Source of the DNA: an uncultured Acidobacteriota bacterium
GTDB lineage: Bacteria; Acidobacteriota; UBA6911; CAINFC01
Assembly: GCA_903847975.1 (NCBI GenBank)
Contig: CAINFC010000278.1
Location: 1-59,659, forward strand
Reading direction: 5' to 3'
DNA: 59,659 bases
The position numbers were made by a program, and so were the translations under genes. This document shows positions 10,143 to 19,409 of this stretch, one piece after another (position 1 is the first letter of the stretch; the number at the start of each line of letters is the position of its first letter). A model generated the notes under the pieces. The model searched no databases and was not told where the DNA came from. It saw only the letters and a program-made list of their open reading frames with translations.

Positions 10143-11033
10143 ATGGCCTACGGAGGCGAACTGGCAGCCCTTCTGGCCGCCTGCACCTGGACCGGAAGCT
10201 CGCTGGCCTTTGCCGGCGCCACCACGCGGGTCGGATCGGTCTATGTCAACGTGGTGCGGCTGTTTGCGGCGGCCGTTTTCCTGGCCCTTACCGTTTTCGT
10301 CATGAAGATCGGCACCGAGATCTCCTACGCCCAATTGCTGTTTCTGTCCGTCAGCGGCCTGATCGGGCTGGTTTTCGGTGACGCCTTCCTGTTCAAATCC
10401 TATGAATACAACAGCGCCCGCATCAGTGCGCTGGTCATGTCGGCCGCTCCCGCCCTGACGGCGGTGATGGCCTACTTTATTTTCCATGAAACGCTCTCCG
10501 TCTGGGCCATTCTCGGAATGGCGGTTACCCTGGGTGGGATCACCCTGGTTGTCCTGGAGAGGAAGGAAAAATCGGACCGGCACCATCCCGTATCGATGAA
10601 GGGGGTCTTTTATGCCTTCCTTGGAGCTCTGGGGCAGGCCGGCGGACTGATATTCGCCAAGAATGCGTTCACCATGGGGCCGATCAACGGGTTTTATGCA
10701 ACGCTCATCCGGGTGCTGGCAGCGATCCTGGTGATCACTCCGCTTCATTATTTTGGTGGACATTTCCAGCACCCCATCCGGGTTTTTGCCGGGAATCGCC
10801 GCGCCTTCTGGTTTACCATGCTGGGGGCGGTTCTCGGTCCCTTTCTCGGGGTTACCTTGAGCCTGGTCTCCATTTCCCTGACCAGCCTGGCCATTGCCGC
10901 CACCCTGATGGCCCTGGTCCCCATCCTGATGCTGCCTGCCGTCTGGATCCTTTTCCGGGAGCACCTGACCTGGCGGGCGGTGCTGGGAGCCTTTGTCGCC
11001 GTGGCCGGAGTGGCCATCCTTTTTTTGCGTTGA
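10143..11033 (+). CDS. EamA/DMT-family transporter
   Basis: 296 residues with about ten hydrophobic helices arranged as two EamA halves (roughly 1-140 and 155-296), typical of the drug/metabolite transporter superfamily in the inner membrane. Conserved features include the early AACTWTGSSLAF helix and the GVFYAFLGALGQAGG start of the second half. The substrate cannot be told from sequence; members export amino acids, nucleotides or metabolites. It lies about 90 bases after nagA on the same strand and may share its transcript. Confidence 0.85.
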   Translation: MAYGGELAALLAACTWTGSSLAFAGATTRVGSVYVNVVRLFAAAVFLALTVFVMKIGTEISYAQLLFLSVSGLIGLVFGDAFLFKSYEYNSARISALVMSAAPALTAVMAYFIFHETLSVWAILGMAVTLGGITLVVLERKEKSDRHHPVSMKGVFYAFLGALGQAGGLIFAKNAFTMGPINGFYATLIRVLAAILVITPLHYFGGHFQHPIRVFAGNRRAFWFTMLGAVLGPFLGVTLSLVSISLTSLAIAATLMALVPILMLPAVWILFREHLTWRAVLGAFVAVAGVAILFLR

Positions 11034-11114
11034 ACCTTTCCCCCCCGTTTTTCGTATTGCCCAGAGAAGCATTTAACAGCGCCTGTTCGGCTGGCAAAAG
11101 GGAGGGCCATTTTT

Positions 11115-12368
11115 ATGATCCACGGAAAAAAGGGAAGAACGCGGAAGATTTTTTTAGCCCTGGTCATTTTTATTTCGATCAGCCTGGGGTATTGGCTCTA
11201 TGCCAGCATATTCAAGCGTGACAATACCATACCGGAAGACAAGCTGGCGAAAGTAACCCGCGGCAACCTGGCCCGATCGGTGGTGGCCACCGGTAAAATC
11301 CAGCCGCTGAGCAAGGTGGATATCAAATCCAAGTCCAGCGGCATCATCAAATATCTGTATTCCGACGAAGGGGACCGGGTGAAAAGCGGGCAGGTCCTGG
11401 TCGAGCTGGATAAGGAACTGATCCAGGCCCAGCTGCGCGAGGCGGAGGCCAGCCTGCTGGCAGCCAAAGCCAGGCTCATGGAGGTTCACGCCCAGAAAGC
11501 GGGGATCGAGGCGGAGCTCTCCAAGCTGCAGATCGACCTGCAGACCACGCGGCGCATTTCCGTTCTGGCGGAACGCGAATATACCCGAAGGCAAGGTATG
11601 CTCAAGGAGAGGCTGATTTCCAATTCCGAGATGGATTCCGCGGAAAATCAGCTGATCGAAGTCCAGCAGAAAGTGAAATCCCTGGAATCGGAGATCAACG
11701 TCAAGCGGCTCACCATAGAAGCGACCGCCAAGGCGGTCATGAAAGCGGAAGCCGAGGTGGCCCAGGCGCAGGCCATCGTCCAGCGCCAGGAGGAAAACCT
11801 GGCCTACACCACCATCCGTTCTCCGATGGACGGAATCGTCCTTTCCCGGCCGGTGGAAGTGGGGGACGCGGTTTCCTCCATCCTGCAGCTCGGCTCCAAC
11901 GCTACTCTGATTATGACTATGGCCGATATGAGCCAGGTCTTCGTGGAGGGCCGGGTGGACGAAAACGATATCGGCAAGGTCCGCATGGGACAGTCGACGC
12001 GAATCACCGTGGACACCTTCCGGGACCGCAAGTTCGACGGCGAGGTCATCAAGATATCCCCCCTGGGTACGGAAAAGGACAACGTGATCGGATTCAAGGT
12101 GAAGGTCTCCATCCTGAACGACAGCCAGCTCCTGCGGGTAAACATGAGCGCCAACGCGGAAATCATCCTGGAGGAAAAAAAGGACATTCTGCTGGTTCCG
12201 GAAGCGGCCGTCATTTACGACAAGAAAAAGGATACCTTTGCCGAAATTCCGGAGAAAAGTGCCGATCGCGGGCGGCGGCAGATTGCCGTCAAGCTGGGAA
12301 TCAGCAACGGCACTTACACGGAAATCCTGCAGGGACTGAAGGAGAGCGATACCGTTGTCCTGCAGTAG
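11115..12368 (+). CDS. RND/MacA-type periplasmic adaptor (membrane fusion protein)
   Basis: 417 residues starting at ATG with a GGGAGGG Shine-Dalgarno. One N-terminal transmembrane anchor (about 14-31) follows a basic start. A biotinyl-lipoyl-like half-motif (VDIKSKSSGIIKYLYSDEGDRVKSGQ) leads into a long alpha-helical hairpin (about 98-225, Glu/Ala/Lys-rich coiled coil), the second lipoyl half (YTTIRSPMDGIVLSR), then beta-barrel and membrane-proximal domains. This is the HlyD/MacA architecture linking an inner-membrane pump to an outer-membrane channel. No macB, RND pump or tolC gene is adjacent; rlmN follows instead, so its partner lies elsewhere. Confidence 0.88.
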   Translation: MIHGKKGRTRKIFLALVIFISISLGYWLYASIFKRDNTIPEDKLAKVTRGNLARSVVATGKIQPLSKVDIKSKSSGIIKYLYSDEGDRVKSGQVLVELDKELIQAQLREAEASLLAAKARLMEVHAQKAGIEAELSKLQIDLQTTRRISVLAEREYTRRQGMLKERLISNSEMDSAENQLIEVQQKVKSLESEINVKRLTIEATAKAVMKAEAEVAQAQAIVQRQEENLAYTTIRSPMDGIVLSRPVEVGDAVSSILQLGSNATLIMTMADMSQVFVEGRVDENDIGKVRMGQSTRITVDTFRDRKFDGEVIKISPLGTEKDNVIGFKVKVSILNDSQLLRVNMSANAEIILEEKKDILLVPEAAVIYDKKKDTFAEIPEKSADRGRRQIAVKLGISNGTYTEILQGLKESDTVVLQ

Positions 12369-12408
12369 GCTCTGCAGCCGGCCCGGAACTCCATGGTACA
12401 TTTAAGGA

Positions 12409-13497
12409 GTGTGGCGACAGAATTTGATCGGCTTGGACCAGGAGGAGATTGCGGCTCTCCTGGCGGAGACAGGGCAGCCGCCCTATCGGGCCAGGCAGCT
12501 GTACGCCTCCATCTACCGGCGACAGGTCCTGGAATGGGAAAGGATGACCGATCTCAGCCGGAACTTTCGCGCCGCAGCCGCGGAACGGTTTTCGCTGGAG
12601 CTGCCCGTCCTCCGGGAGCTACAGGCCGCAGTCGACGGCACTGAAAAATTCCTGCTCGGCCTGCACGACGGCCAGGCCGTGGAAATGGTTTTTATACCGG
12701 AACCCAAGCGGGATACGCTCTGCATATCCTCCCAGGTCGGCTGCCCGGCGGCCTGCCGCTTTTGCGTTACCGGAACCCTGGGTCTCAAGAGAAATCTGAC
12801 TCCGGGCGAAATCGTCGGTCAGGTGCTGCTCTGCTCCCGCCGCAAGGCCGGGATCCTGAAGCGCCTCAACCTGGTCTTCATGGGAATGGGAGAGCCGCTG
12901 CTCAACTACGATGCGGTCATGAAGGCCATTCGGCTGCTGGCCGACCCGCAGGGGATGGCGATTTCCCCGCGCCGCATCACCCTTTCCACCTGCGGCATCG
13001 TTCCCGGGCTGCACAGACTGGCCCGGGAAGCGGTGATACCCCTGCTGGCCGTCTCCCTCGGTTCCCCCGACGACGCCGTGCGCAGCGAGCTGATCCCCGT
13101 CAACCGCAAGTGGAACCTGGAAAGCCTGCTGGAAGCCTGCCGCGCCGTTCCTCTCCGGAAATGGATCACCTTCGAATACACGCTCCTGAAAGGAGTGAAC
13201 GACCGCCCGGAGGATGCCCGGGCCCTGGCGCAACTTCTGCGCCGCTTTCCTGCCAAGGTGAACCTGATTCCCCTCCATTCCCACCCGGCTTTGCCCTATG
13301 AGCCGTCCGGACCGGAAGCCGTGGCCCGCTTCCAGGAAATCCTTTTCCAGCATGACGTGTCCGCCTTTTTAAGAAGGTCGCGGGGGGAAGACATCCAGGC
13401 CGCCTGCGGCCAGCTGGCAGCCGGGCAATCTTCGGCCCGCTCGGCGGCCGCCTTTTCCTGTCAGGGTTTCACGGGCGCGCCGCCTGCCGCCAGCTGA
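12409..13497 (+). CDS. rlmN: Dual-specificity RNA methyltransferase RlmN
   Basis: 362 residues. A radical-SAM enzyme that methylates C2 of A2503 in 23S rRNA and A37 in some tRNAs. The cluster motif CPAACRFC (CxxxCxxC) is at about residue 109, the GMGEPLLNY motif follows near 160, STCGIVPG is present, and the C-terminal catalytic Cys lies in RGEDIQAACGQLA. The annotated start is GTG at 12409, but AAGGAG (12404-12409) overlaps it, so a TTG at 12424 is an alternative. The last 29 bases overlap the convergent gene. Confidence 0.95.
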   Translation: MWRQNLIGLDQEEIAALLAETGQPPYRARQLYASIYRRQVLEWERMTDLSRNFRAAAAERFSLELPVLRELQAAVDGTEKFLLGLHDGQAVEMVFIPEPKRDTLCISSQVGCPAACRFCVTGTLGLKRNLTPGEIVGQVLLCSRRKAGILKRLNLVFMGMGEPLLNYDAVMKAIRLLADPQGMAISPRRITLSTCGIVPGLHRLAREAVIPLLAVSLGSPDDAVRSELIPVNRKWNLESLLEACRAVPLRKWITFEYTLLKGVNDRPEDARALAQLLRRFPAKVNLIPLHSHPALPYEPSGPEAVARFQEILFQHDVSAFLRRSRGEDIQAACGQLAAGQSSARSAAAFSCQGFTGAPPAAS

Positions 13498-14464
13498 TTT
13501 CCAGTTTGAAGCGCATCCATTCGAAGCCGGCCTGTTTGCCGGGCTCCAGGTCCTTCAGGCGGTAATCGAGGATGGTCAGCGTTCCCTGGCCGAACTGCCG
13601 GATCCGTTCCATGTCTTTTTCGTCCGGCTTGCTTCGGGCCGCCGGCCCGTCGATGGTTTGTCCTACCTCCGGGGAAAAGATGAATGTACGGATCGCACCG
13701 GGTGCGTTCACGTTCTTGTCTCCCGGCTCGTTCGGACCCGTGTTGTCGGCATTGCGAAAGTGCCAGCCTTCGATCTCCCGCGGATTGGGAACGGAGTGAA
13801 ACGGCGGCGTCAGGCGGGAAATGTCTTCCGTTCCCCGCTGGTCGGTAACGGAGAGCAGCCAGCCCTGCGGAACGGGTTTCAGCTGGAAGGCAAAATGAGC
13901 GCCGAAGTACCGCAGAAAAGGCTTGCCGGCCGACGCCTCTGCGGTGAAGGCAAAGCTTTCCCGGCAGGAATAGTCTTTCAAGCGTTCCCGGAAGCGGGCC
14001 AGGGGCGTTTCCTGGGCGGCCGAAGATTTCTGCTCCGAGTCGATGTTACCGACCACCTGGCCCTCGCGGACCTCCAGCCAGAACTGTCCGCAGAGAGAAA
14101 GAGCGTGGTCGGGGGTCATGGCCGGTTTGCTTCCCGGACCGTCCAGGGCCAGCAGCCACTCCGAACCAACCGGAAACTGCCGTGGATCGGCCCGGCACAG
14201 GTTGCCCGTGTCTCCCCAGATGCGCAGCGAAGGTTTGGCCTCGGTTCCCTTCAGGGTCTCCAGGACATCCACCTCCACGGAAGGAGGGGTTCCCTTTTTC
14301 CCTTCGGCATGGCTGCGGATTTTGCCGCGCACCACCAGCGGGGCGCTGCAGGCCACCTTCAGAAAAGGCCCGCCCCAGGCGCACTCGCAGGCCCGGAGCG
14401 CCGCGGGGCAGAAAAAATAAAAAACCAGACCGAGGCACAACATTATCCTTCCCTGTGCGTTCAT
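13469..14464 (-). CDS. Secreted protein of unknown function with Cys-rich N-terminus
   Basis: 331 residues from the ATG at 14464, chosen because GGAGG lies 6-7 bases upstream; an open extension to 14515 lacks such a site. A signal peptide (MNAQGRIMLCLGLVFYFF) is followed by a CECAW segment and a region resembling TIMP/netrin-like beta domains (VVRGKIRSH, VDVLETLKG, SEWLLALDG); that similarity is suggestive only. The C-terminal half matches nothing I recognise. It is 28 bases downstream of another secreted unknown on the same strand, forming a two-gene unit, and converges on rlmN with a 29-base overlap. Confidence 0.7.
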   Translation of the reverse strand: MNAQGRIMLCLGLVFYFFCPAALRACECAWGGPFLKVACSAPLVVRGKIRSHAEGKKGTPPSVEVDVLETLKGTEAKPSLRIWGDTGNLCRADPRQFPVGSEWLLALDGPGSKPAMTPDHALSLCGQFWLEVREGQVVGNIDSEQKSSAAQETPLARFRERLKDYSCRESFAFTAEASAGKPFLRYFGAHFAFQLKPVPQGWLLSVTDQRGTEDISRLTPPFHSVPNPREIEGWHFRNADNTGPNEPGDKNVNAPGAIRTFIFSPEVGQTIDGPAARSKPDEKDMERIRQFGQGTLTILDYRLKDLEPGKQAGFEWMRFKLEISWRQAARP

Positions 14465-14492
14465 CCTTTTCCTCCGATTCCTGTCTGCCGGC

Positions 14493-15488
14493 TCAGGGGC
14501 CGTGGGGTTCGACAACCGCTTCCCCGTTCATGAAAATGCGCATGGAAAAGTCGCCGCCCAGCCGGGGCTTCTCCCAGCGCCAGTGGATGTACCAGAAGTG
14601 CCCCTGGCGCGGCTTTCCGTCCGGGTAGATCCGTTTTCCGTCGTCGAACTCCAGGGTGGCGGTATGAAGGATCTGGCCGCGCAGATCGATTCTCTTCTCA
14701 GCAAGCGTTTTTTCGGCTATTTCCAGCGCTTTTGGGAGGGAAATGGCTGGAGCCGTAGTGCCGGGACTGCCATTTTCTCCGGCGGCCGCTGGAAAGAGAA
14801 GCGCTTCGGCGGCCCGGACCGTTTTCGGATCAAGATAGACCGCCGGTTCCGCATCCAGATCCCCGGCAACGGCACGAACCAGCGGGTCGGGATTCGTCAG
14901 GAGGAGAGCCATGTTCTTCCGGTACGTCTCCTGAAGACGGATCGCCTCCTCCCGTTTCTTTTCCACCAGCATCGCTTCCCGGGCGCATTTCCAGCGGTGC
15001 GCCAGGAAAACCTGCAGGAATGGCTTTAAGGGGGAGTCGGGTTTTTCCCGGAGAAAGGTTTCCGTATGGGCCGCTTCCGCCAGGGGGCCTTCGCTCATGC
15101 CCTCCCATTCGTAAAACAGGACGGCTTTCCGGGCATAGTCGGCGGCCTGGGCTTCAATGCCCGGCCGGTCGATCAGGGCCACGATGGCGCGTTCCACAAG
15201 TTTCCGCTTTTCCCGTAGATAGCGCTCCGCCGGCTCCCCGGAGCGCGAAGGAGCGGGGATGGCGGATTGAAAGCGGGAGGCCCTGGCCTGGCAGGCTAGC
15301 CAGCGCGATCGCAGCGGCTCCGAAAGGCGGTCCGAAAAAGCGCCGGGTACGGCCTCTCCCTGAAAGAAAAACCGTACCCAGACCCCCTGAAAATCGGAGG
15401 CAGCGGAGAAGGCATCGGCGGAAAACTGGAAACAGCAAAGGGTCCAGGCCAGGCAGCGGAAAAGAAATCCCAGGCGCTCAGGGTTCAT
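14493..15488 (-). CDS. Secreted protein of unknown function with PepSY-like C-terminus
   Basis: 331 residues; the ATG has AAGGAG 6 bases upstream. The N-terminal hydrophobic stretch up to SADAFSA looks like a signal peptide. The middle (about 60-230) is helix-rich and charged without recognised motifs. The last 90 residues (ISLPKALEIAEKTLAEK, then strands ending FMNGEAVVE) have the helix-then-beta-sheet pattern of PepSY-like domains, which is a weak suggestion. It is probably co-transcribed with the downstream secreted gene. Function unknown. Confidence 0.68.
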   Translation of the reverse strand: MNPERLGFLFRCLAWTLCCFQFSADAFSAASDFQGVWVRFFFQGEAVPGAFSDRLSEPLRSRWLACQARASRFQSAIPAPSRSGEPAERYLREKRKLVERAIVALIDRPGIEAQAADYARKAVLFYEWEGMSEGPLAEAAHTETFLREKPDSPLKPFLQVFLAHRWKCAREAMLVEKKREEAIRLQETYRKNMALLLTNPDPLVRAVAGDLDAEPAVYLDPKTVRAAEALLFPAAAGENGSPGTTAPAISLPKALEIAEKTLAEKRIDLRGQILHTATLEFDDGKRIYPDGKPRQGHFWYIHWRWEKPRLGGDFSMRIFMNGEAVVEPHGP

Positions 15489-15603
15489 GGCCGGCTCCTT
15501 TCGTTATGTTCGAAATTCCGGTGGATACAGCCAGTCTACCAAAGCATCCGGAATTATGCCACACTCCCCAGGCTCTTTTCTTTCCGCAAGGGCATGCAGC
15601 GGA

Positions 15604-15643
15604 CTTCCTCTTTCTTCCTGTTCTTCCTGTCTTCCTGTGAAAA
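15604..15643 (-). repeat. CACAGGAAG-type interspersed repeat, copy 1
   Basis: Read on the minus strand it gives TTTTCACAGGAAGACAGGAA followed by further GGAAGA units. Similar tracts occur at 36694-36722, 41911-41946 and 46099-46128. Here it sits in the gap before the HerA-like gene. Confidence 0.6.
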
Positions 15644-15722
15644 GCGTCATCCGTGGTTTATACTTTTTTTTTGGAAAAACCGGGTTATATCTTGTATTCG
15701 GGAAAAGCAAACAGGGGGTGCA

Positions 15723-18194
15723 ATGCAGGACTTCGAGAAGCTGGGCATGTTTTATCTGGGCCGTGTCATGCGCGAAAGCGCAGCGGTGCCGGCCGACGAG
15801 CTGCTGCTCTACGATTCCCGCGATCTGCTGACCCACGCGGTGTGCATGGGGATGACCGGAAGCGGCAAAACCGGCCTTTGCCTCGGGCTTCTGGAGGAAG
15901 CGGCCATCGACGGCATACCAGCCATCGCCATCGATCCCAAGGGAGATCTGGCCAACCTGATGCTCACCTTTCCCGGCCTGACCGCTCAGGAGTTTCTTCC
16001 CTGGATTAACGAGGAAGAAGCCCTCCGGGCGGGAATAACCCCCGGAGAGTTTGCCCAGCGGCAATCGGACCTCTGGAAAAAGGGCCTGGCCGAATGGGGA
16101 CAGGACGGCGCACGCATCCGCCGGTTGCAGCAGGCCGCGGAAGTGGCCGTTTACACCCCCGGAAGCAGCGCGGGCCGCCCTCTGTCGGTCCTGAAGTCGC
16201 TGGCTGCGCCGGAGGCGGAGGTACGGGAAGATGCCGAGCTGCTGGGCGATTGGATCCGCGGAACCGTAACCAGCCTGCTCGGCCTTCTGAACCTGCCGGC
16301 GGATCCTCTCCAGAGCCGCGAGCATATCCTGCTTTGCCAGATCCTCAAGCAGCAGTGGAGCCGGGGGAAAGACGTGGAGCTGTCCACGCTGATCCCCCTG
16401 ATCCAGAATCCGCCGGTTACCCGCGTCGGAGTGCTGGAGCTGGAGTCCTTTTTTCCCTCCAGGGAGCGCTTTGAGCTGGCCATGCGGCTGAACAATCTTC
16501 TCGCCGCCCCGGGACTGGAAGCCTGGCTGGAAGGAGAACCGCTGGACATCGATTCGCTGCTGCGTACCCCGGAAGGGAAGGCCCGCATCGCCATCCTGTC
16601 GATCGCCCACCTGGCGGATGCCGAGCGGATGTTTTTTGTCTCTTTGCTGCTCAACCGGGTTCTCGGGTGGGTTCGAAGGCAATCGGGAACCACCAGCCTC
16701 CGCGCCCTGCTTTACATGGACGAAATCTTCGGATTTTTTCCGCCGGTTGCCAATCCCCCATCCAAAGCGCCCCTGCTCAGCCTGCTCAAGCAGGCGCGGG
16801 CCTTCGGCCTGGGGATCCTGCTGGCCACCCAGAATCCGGTGGACCTGGATTACAAGGGGCTTTCCAATGCGGGAACGTGGCTGATCGGGCGGCTGCAGAC
16901 CGAACGGGATAAGCTGCGGGTGCTCGAGGGCCTGGAGGGCGCCGCCGCCGCAACCGGCACCGGTTTTGACCGGCAGCGGATGGAGCAGGTGCTCAGCGGG
17001 CTGGGTAAGAGGGTTTTCCTGATGCACAATGTGCATGAGGATCAGCCCCTGCTCTTTCAGACCCGCTGGACCCTTTCGTATCTGCGCGGGCCGTTGACCC
17101 GCACCCAGATCCGCCGGCTCATGGCGGACCGGAAAGCGCTGCCGGAGGAGCAGAGAGCATCGGTCGGCGCCGTGCCGCCGCCCGCCCCCATGGCCGCGCC
17201 GGCCCCGGCGGCCGAAGGGTCCGGAGCGGGCACAGATTCGGCGATCCCTCCCGTGCTGCCGACGGAAATTCCGCAGTTTTTCCTCCCCGTGCGCAGCGCC
17301 GCCTGGTCCGGGGAAACGCCGGTATTTGTGCCCCGGCTTCTGGCGGCCGGCTCCGTCTATTTCCTGGACAAGAAGCTGGGAGTGGATGTCGAACAGAAGG
17401 CATCCTTCCTGTCGGAAATGAACGAAACCCTTCCGGATCCTGACTGGCAGAATGCGGAAGCCCTTCCCCCGGAGGAAGTCGAAATGGAAAAGGAGGCCCC
17501 GGAAAAAGCGGTCTTTGGTCCGCTGCCGGCCGCCCTGGGCCAGGTGCGGAGCTATGCCGCCTGGAAGAAATCGTTTACCGACTTTCTCTACCGCACCCGG
17601 AAGATGGAACTGTGGCGAAGCCCCAGCCTGGAGCAGGTTTCCGCCGTCGAAGAATCGGAGCGCTCTTTCCGCCTGCGATTGAACCAGTCGATGCGCGAGG
17701 AGCGCGACCGGCAGAAGGAAGCGCTACGGCAGAAGTATGCCCCGAAGCTGACCGCCCTGGAGGAGAAAATGAGAAGAGCCCGGCAGGCGGCGGAAAGGGA
17801 AAAGATGGAAGTCCAGCAGCAGACCTTCCAGACCGCCATCTCCATCGGATCGACTCTTCTGGGAGCCTTCCTGGGAAGGAGAACCGTCAGCATGACCAAC
17901 ATCAACCGGGCCGCCAGCTCCATCCGCAGCGCCGGCCGCACCTGGAAAGAAAGCCGGGACGCAGCCTATGCGGAAGAAAGCCTGGAAGCGCTGCAGCTGC
18001 AGGCGCAGGAGCTGGAATCCCAGTTTCAGGCCGAGGTCCAGGCCCTGGAGAGCAGCCTGGATCCCATGACCGAGCCGCTGGAGACGGTCACGCTGAAGCC
18101 CAAAAAAGCGGATATCCGCGTGTCCCTGCTGGCCCTGGTCTGGACTCCCTGCCGGCGGGACGGGCAGGGCAATCTAAGTTCCCTCCGGCAATGA
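15723..18194 (+). CDS. Large HerA/VirD4-like ATPase with C-terminal coiled coil
   Basis: 823 residues from the ATG at 15723, preceded by CAGGGGG; the longer open frame upstream is low quality and covers a repeat. Walker A GMTGSGKTG is at about residue 43 and IAIDPKGDLANL follows, as in the HerA/FtsK/VirD4 branch of P-loop ATPases. Walker B LLYMDEIFGFF lies near 330 and a sensor-like LLATQNPVDLD soon after. An Ala/Pro-rich linker (about 475-510) leads to a C-terminal region with a long charged coiled coil (about 655-785). Such proteins pump DNA or act on proteins, often as hexamers. No nuclease, relaxase or secretion gene is nearby, so the substrate is unknown. Confidence 0.83.
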   Translation: MQDFEKLGMFYLGRVMRESAAVPADELLLYDSRDLLTHAVCMGMTGSGKTGLCLGLLEEAAIDGIPAIAIDPKGDLANLMLTFPGLTAQEFLPWINEEEALRAGITPGEFAQRQSDLWKKGLAEWGQDGARIRRLQQAAEVAVYTPGSSAGRPLSVLKSLAAPEAEVREDAELLGDWIRGTVTSLLGLLNLPADPLQSREHILLCQILKQQWSRGKDVELSTLIPLIQNPPVTRVGVLELESFFPSRERFELAMRLNNLLAAPGLEAWLEGEPLDIDSLLRTPEGKARIAILSIAHLADAERMFFVSLLLNRVLGWVRRQSGTTSLRALLYMDEIFGFFPPVANPPSKAPLLSLLKQARAFGLGILLATQNPVDLDYKGLSNAGTWLIGRLQTERDKLRVLEGLEGAAAATGTGFDRQRMEQVLSGLGKRVFLMHNVHEDQPLLFQTRWTLSYLRGPLTRTQIRRLMADRKALPEEQRASVGAVPPPAPMAAPAPAAEGSGAGTDSAIPPVLPTEIPQFFLPVRSAAWSGETPVFVPRLLAAGSVYFLDKKLGVDVEQKASFLSEMNETLPDPDWQNAEALPPEEVEMEKEAPEKAVFGPLPAALGQVRSYAAWKKSFTDFLYRTRKMELWRSPSLEQVSAVEESERSFRLRLNQSMREERDRQKEALRQKYAPKLTALEEKMRRARQAAEREKMEVQQQTFQTAISIGSTLLGAFLGRRTVSMTNINRAASSIRSAGRTWKESRDAAYAEESLEALQLQAQELESQFQAEVQALESSLDPMTEPLETVTLKPKKADIRVSLLALVWTPCRRDGQGNLSSLRQ

Positions 18195-18647
18195 TCCCGC
18201 CTTGGGGTGCCGGAAGGCGAACCAGTGGCTCAGGCAGAAATTCGCCACATAGCAAAGACAGATGGCCGCGGTGTTGGCGACCAGGATGTTCCACCCGGCC
18301 CAGCGGACCAGGGCATCGGTGATCAGCACGTTTCCGGCAATAGACAGCAGCCCCGTCGAAAGGTTGAATCGCAGCAGTCGGACCAGCCGCGCCGCCGCAT
18401 GGGAATTCCGGGTCCGGTCCCGCCAGGTCCATATCTCGTGCCAGGCGAAGTTGTGAAGAATGGCTGTTTCCACCGCCAGGAAGGTGGCCAGCCGAAGATC
18501 GATGCCCTTCCAGGCGGCGGTCACAAGGTAGAGCGCCAGCAGCTGTACGCCGATCCCCGCAAAGCTCACGGCATTGAATTTCATCCAGTATTGCCAGAGA
18601 GGGCTTTCTTGTTTCACCGTGAAACTTCCAGCAACAGCAGCGGGCAT
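18174..18647 (-). CDS. GtrA-like membrane protein
   Basis: 157 residues with four predicted transmembrane helices, the size and pattern of the GtrA/DPMS family, which help move polyprenyl-linked sugars across the inner membrane or tether glycosyltransferases. Visible family features are KFNAVSFAGIGVQLLALYLV at helix 1, a helix-2 region with NFAWHEIWTWRDR, and a last helix ending NFCLSHWFAFRH. It follows a CDP-alcohol phosphatidyltransferase by 23 bases on the same strand, consistent with a lipid or glycan assembly role. Its last 21 bases overlap the convergent ATPase gene. Confidence 0.85.
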   Translation of the reverse strand: MPAAVAGSFTVKQESPLWQYWMKFNAVSFAGIGVQLLALYLVTAAWKGIDLRLATFLAVETAILHNFAWHEIWTWRDRTRNSHAAARLVRLLRFNLSTGLLSIAGNVLITDALVRWAGWNILVANTAAICLCYVANFCLSHWFAFRHPKAGSLPEGT

Positions 18648-18670
18648 GGCGGGGGACGGCCCGGGTGCCG

Positions 18671-19375
18671 TCAGCGGTATGGCTCCTGCCGGTAAAGGGT
18701 GCGCGTGTGCCGGACGGCGGACAGCACGGTCATGAGCAGCATGCCGGCGATGCCGATCAGTCCGCCGATATCGAAAACCAGCCACTCCGTGCCCAGAAGC
18801 CGTGTCTTCTGGCGTCCGAAGTAGAGGGCGGTATTGCCGACGATCAGCAGCAGCCGGAGCTCGGTGGGGCTGAATTTCAGAAACGACATGTGGAACGTAC
18901 CCAGGGTGTAGGTAGCCAGGTAGACCTCGATGTTGAGCAGGAAGTAGGCGACCAGGGCGCCCATGGCCACCAGCGGGCTCATCGAGCCGGACAGGGCCAG
19001 GCCCAGCAGCAGACAGGCGGTGCCGAAGGCATCCAGGACATGGTCCACATAAAAGCCGTACCGGGGGCGCAGCTTTTCCCGGACGCGTGCCACGGTTCCG
19101 TCGAGGCTGTCCCCGAACCAGTTGGCCACCAGCAGCAGGCTGGCCAGCAGGAACCCGCCCTTCCAGTAAAAGGAAAGCCAGTAGGAAAGCCCCACTCCGA
19201 TCATGGCCAGGAAGCCGAAAGCGGTCAGCTGGTCCGGCGTGACCCAATCCGGCAGGCGCCGGGCCATCCAGATCAGCACTTTTTTTTCCGAGCGGGCCAG
19301 AAAGCTTTCGTGGGCTCGCCTGGCGTCCCGGAAGGAAGGATCGGCGGTCGGTTTTGCGGAAGGATTTTCGGTCAT
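18671..19375 (-). CDS. CDP-alcohol phosphatidyltransferase family protein
   Basis: 234 residues from the ATG at 19375; no strong Shine-Dalgarno is visible, and a longer frame reaches into the upstream gene. The family signature is clear near residues 90-115: DSLDGTVAR, then GFYVDHVLD, giving the DxxDGxxAR...GxxxDxxxD metal and CDP-binding motif. About six hydrophobic helices follow. The enzyme joins a CDP-activated lipid to an alcohol (glycerol-P, serine or inositol-P) in the inner membrane; the acceptor is not decidable here. It lies between a VOC gene and the GtrA-like gene, all leftward. Confidence 0.87.
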   Translation of the reverse strand: MTENPSAKPTADPSFRDARRAHESFLARSEKKVLIWMARRLPDWVTPDQLTAFGFLAMIGVGLSYWLSFYWKGGFLLASLLLVANWFGDSLDGTVARVREKLRPRYGFYVDHVLDAFGTACLLLGLALSGSMSPLVAMGALVAYFLLNIEVYLATYTLGTFHMSFLKFSPTELRLLLIVGNTALYFGRQKTRLLGTEWLVFDIGGLIGIAGMLLMTVLSAVRHTRTLYRQEPYR

Positions 19376-19409
19376 AAGCTTTTTGCCGGGATGGGAAGAA
19401 AGATTCTTT

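Noticed and set aside
15723-18194. HerA-like ATPase as part of an anti-phage system
   Set aside because: No nuclease, SIR2 or other defence gene lies nearby; its neighbours are housekeeping and membrane genes.
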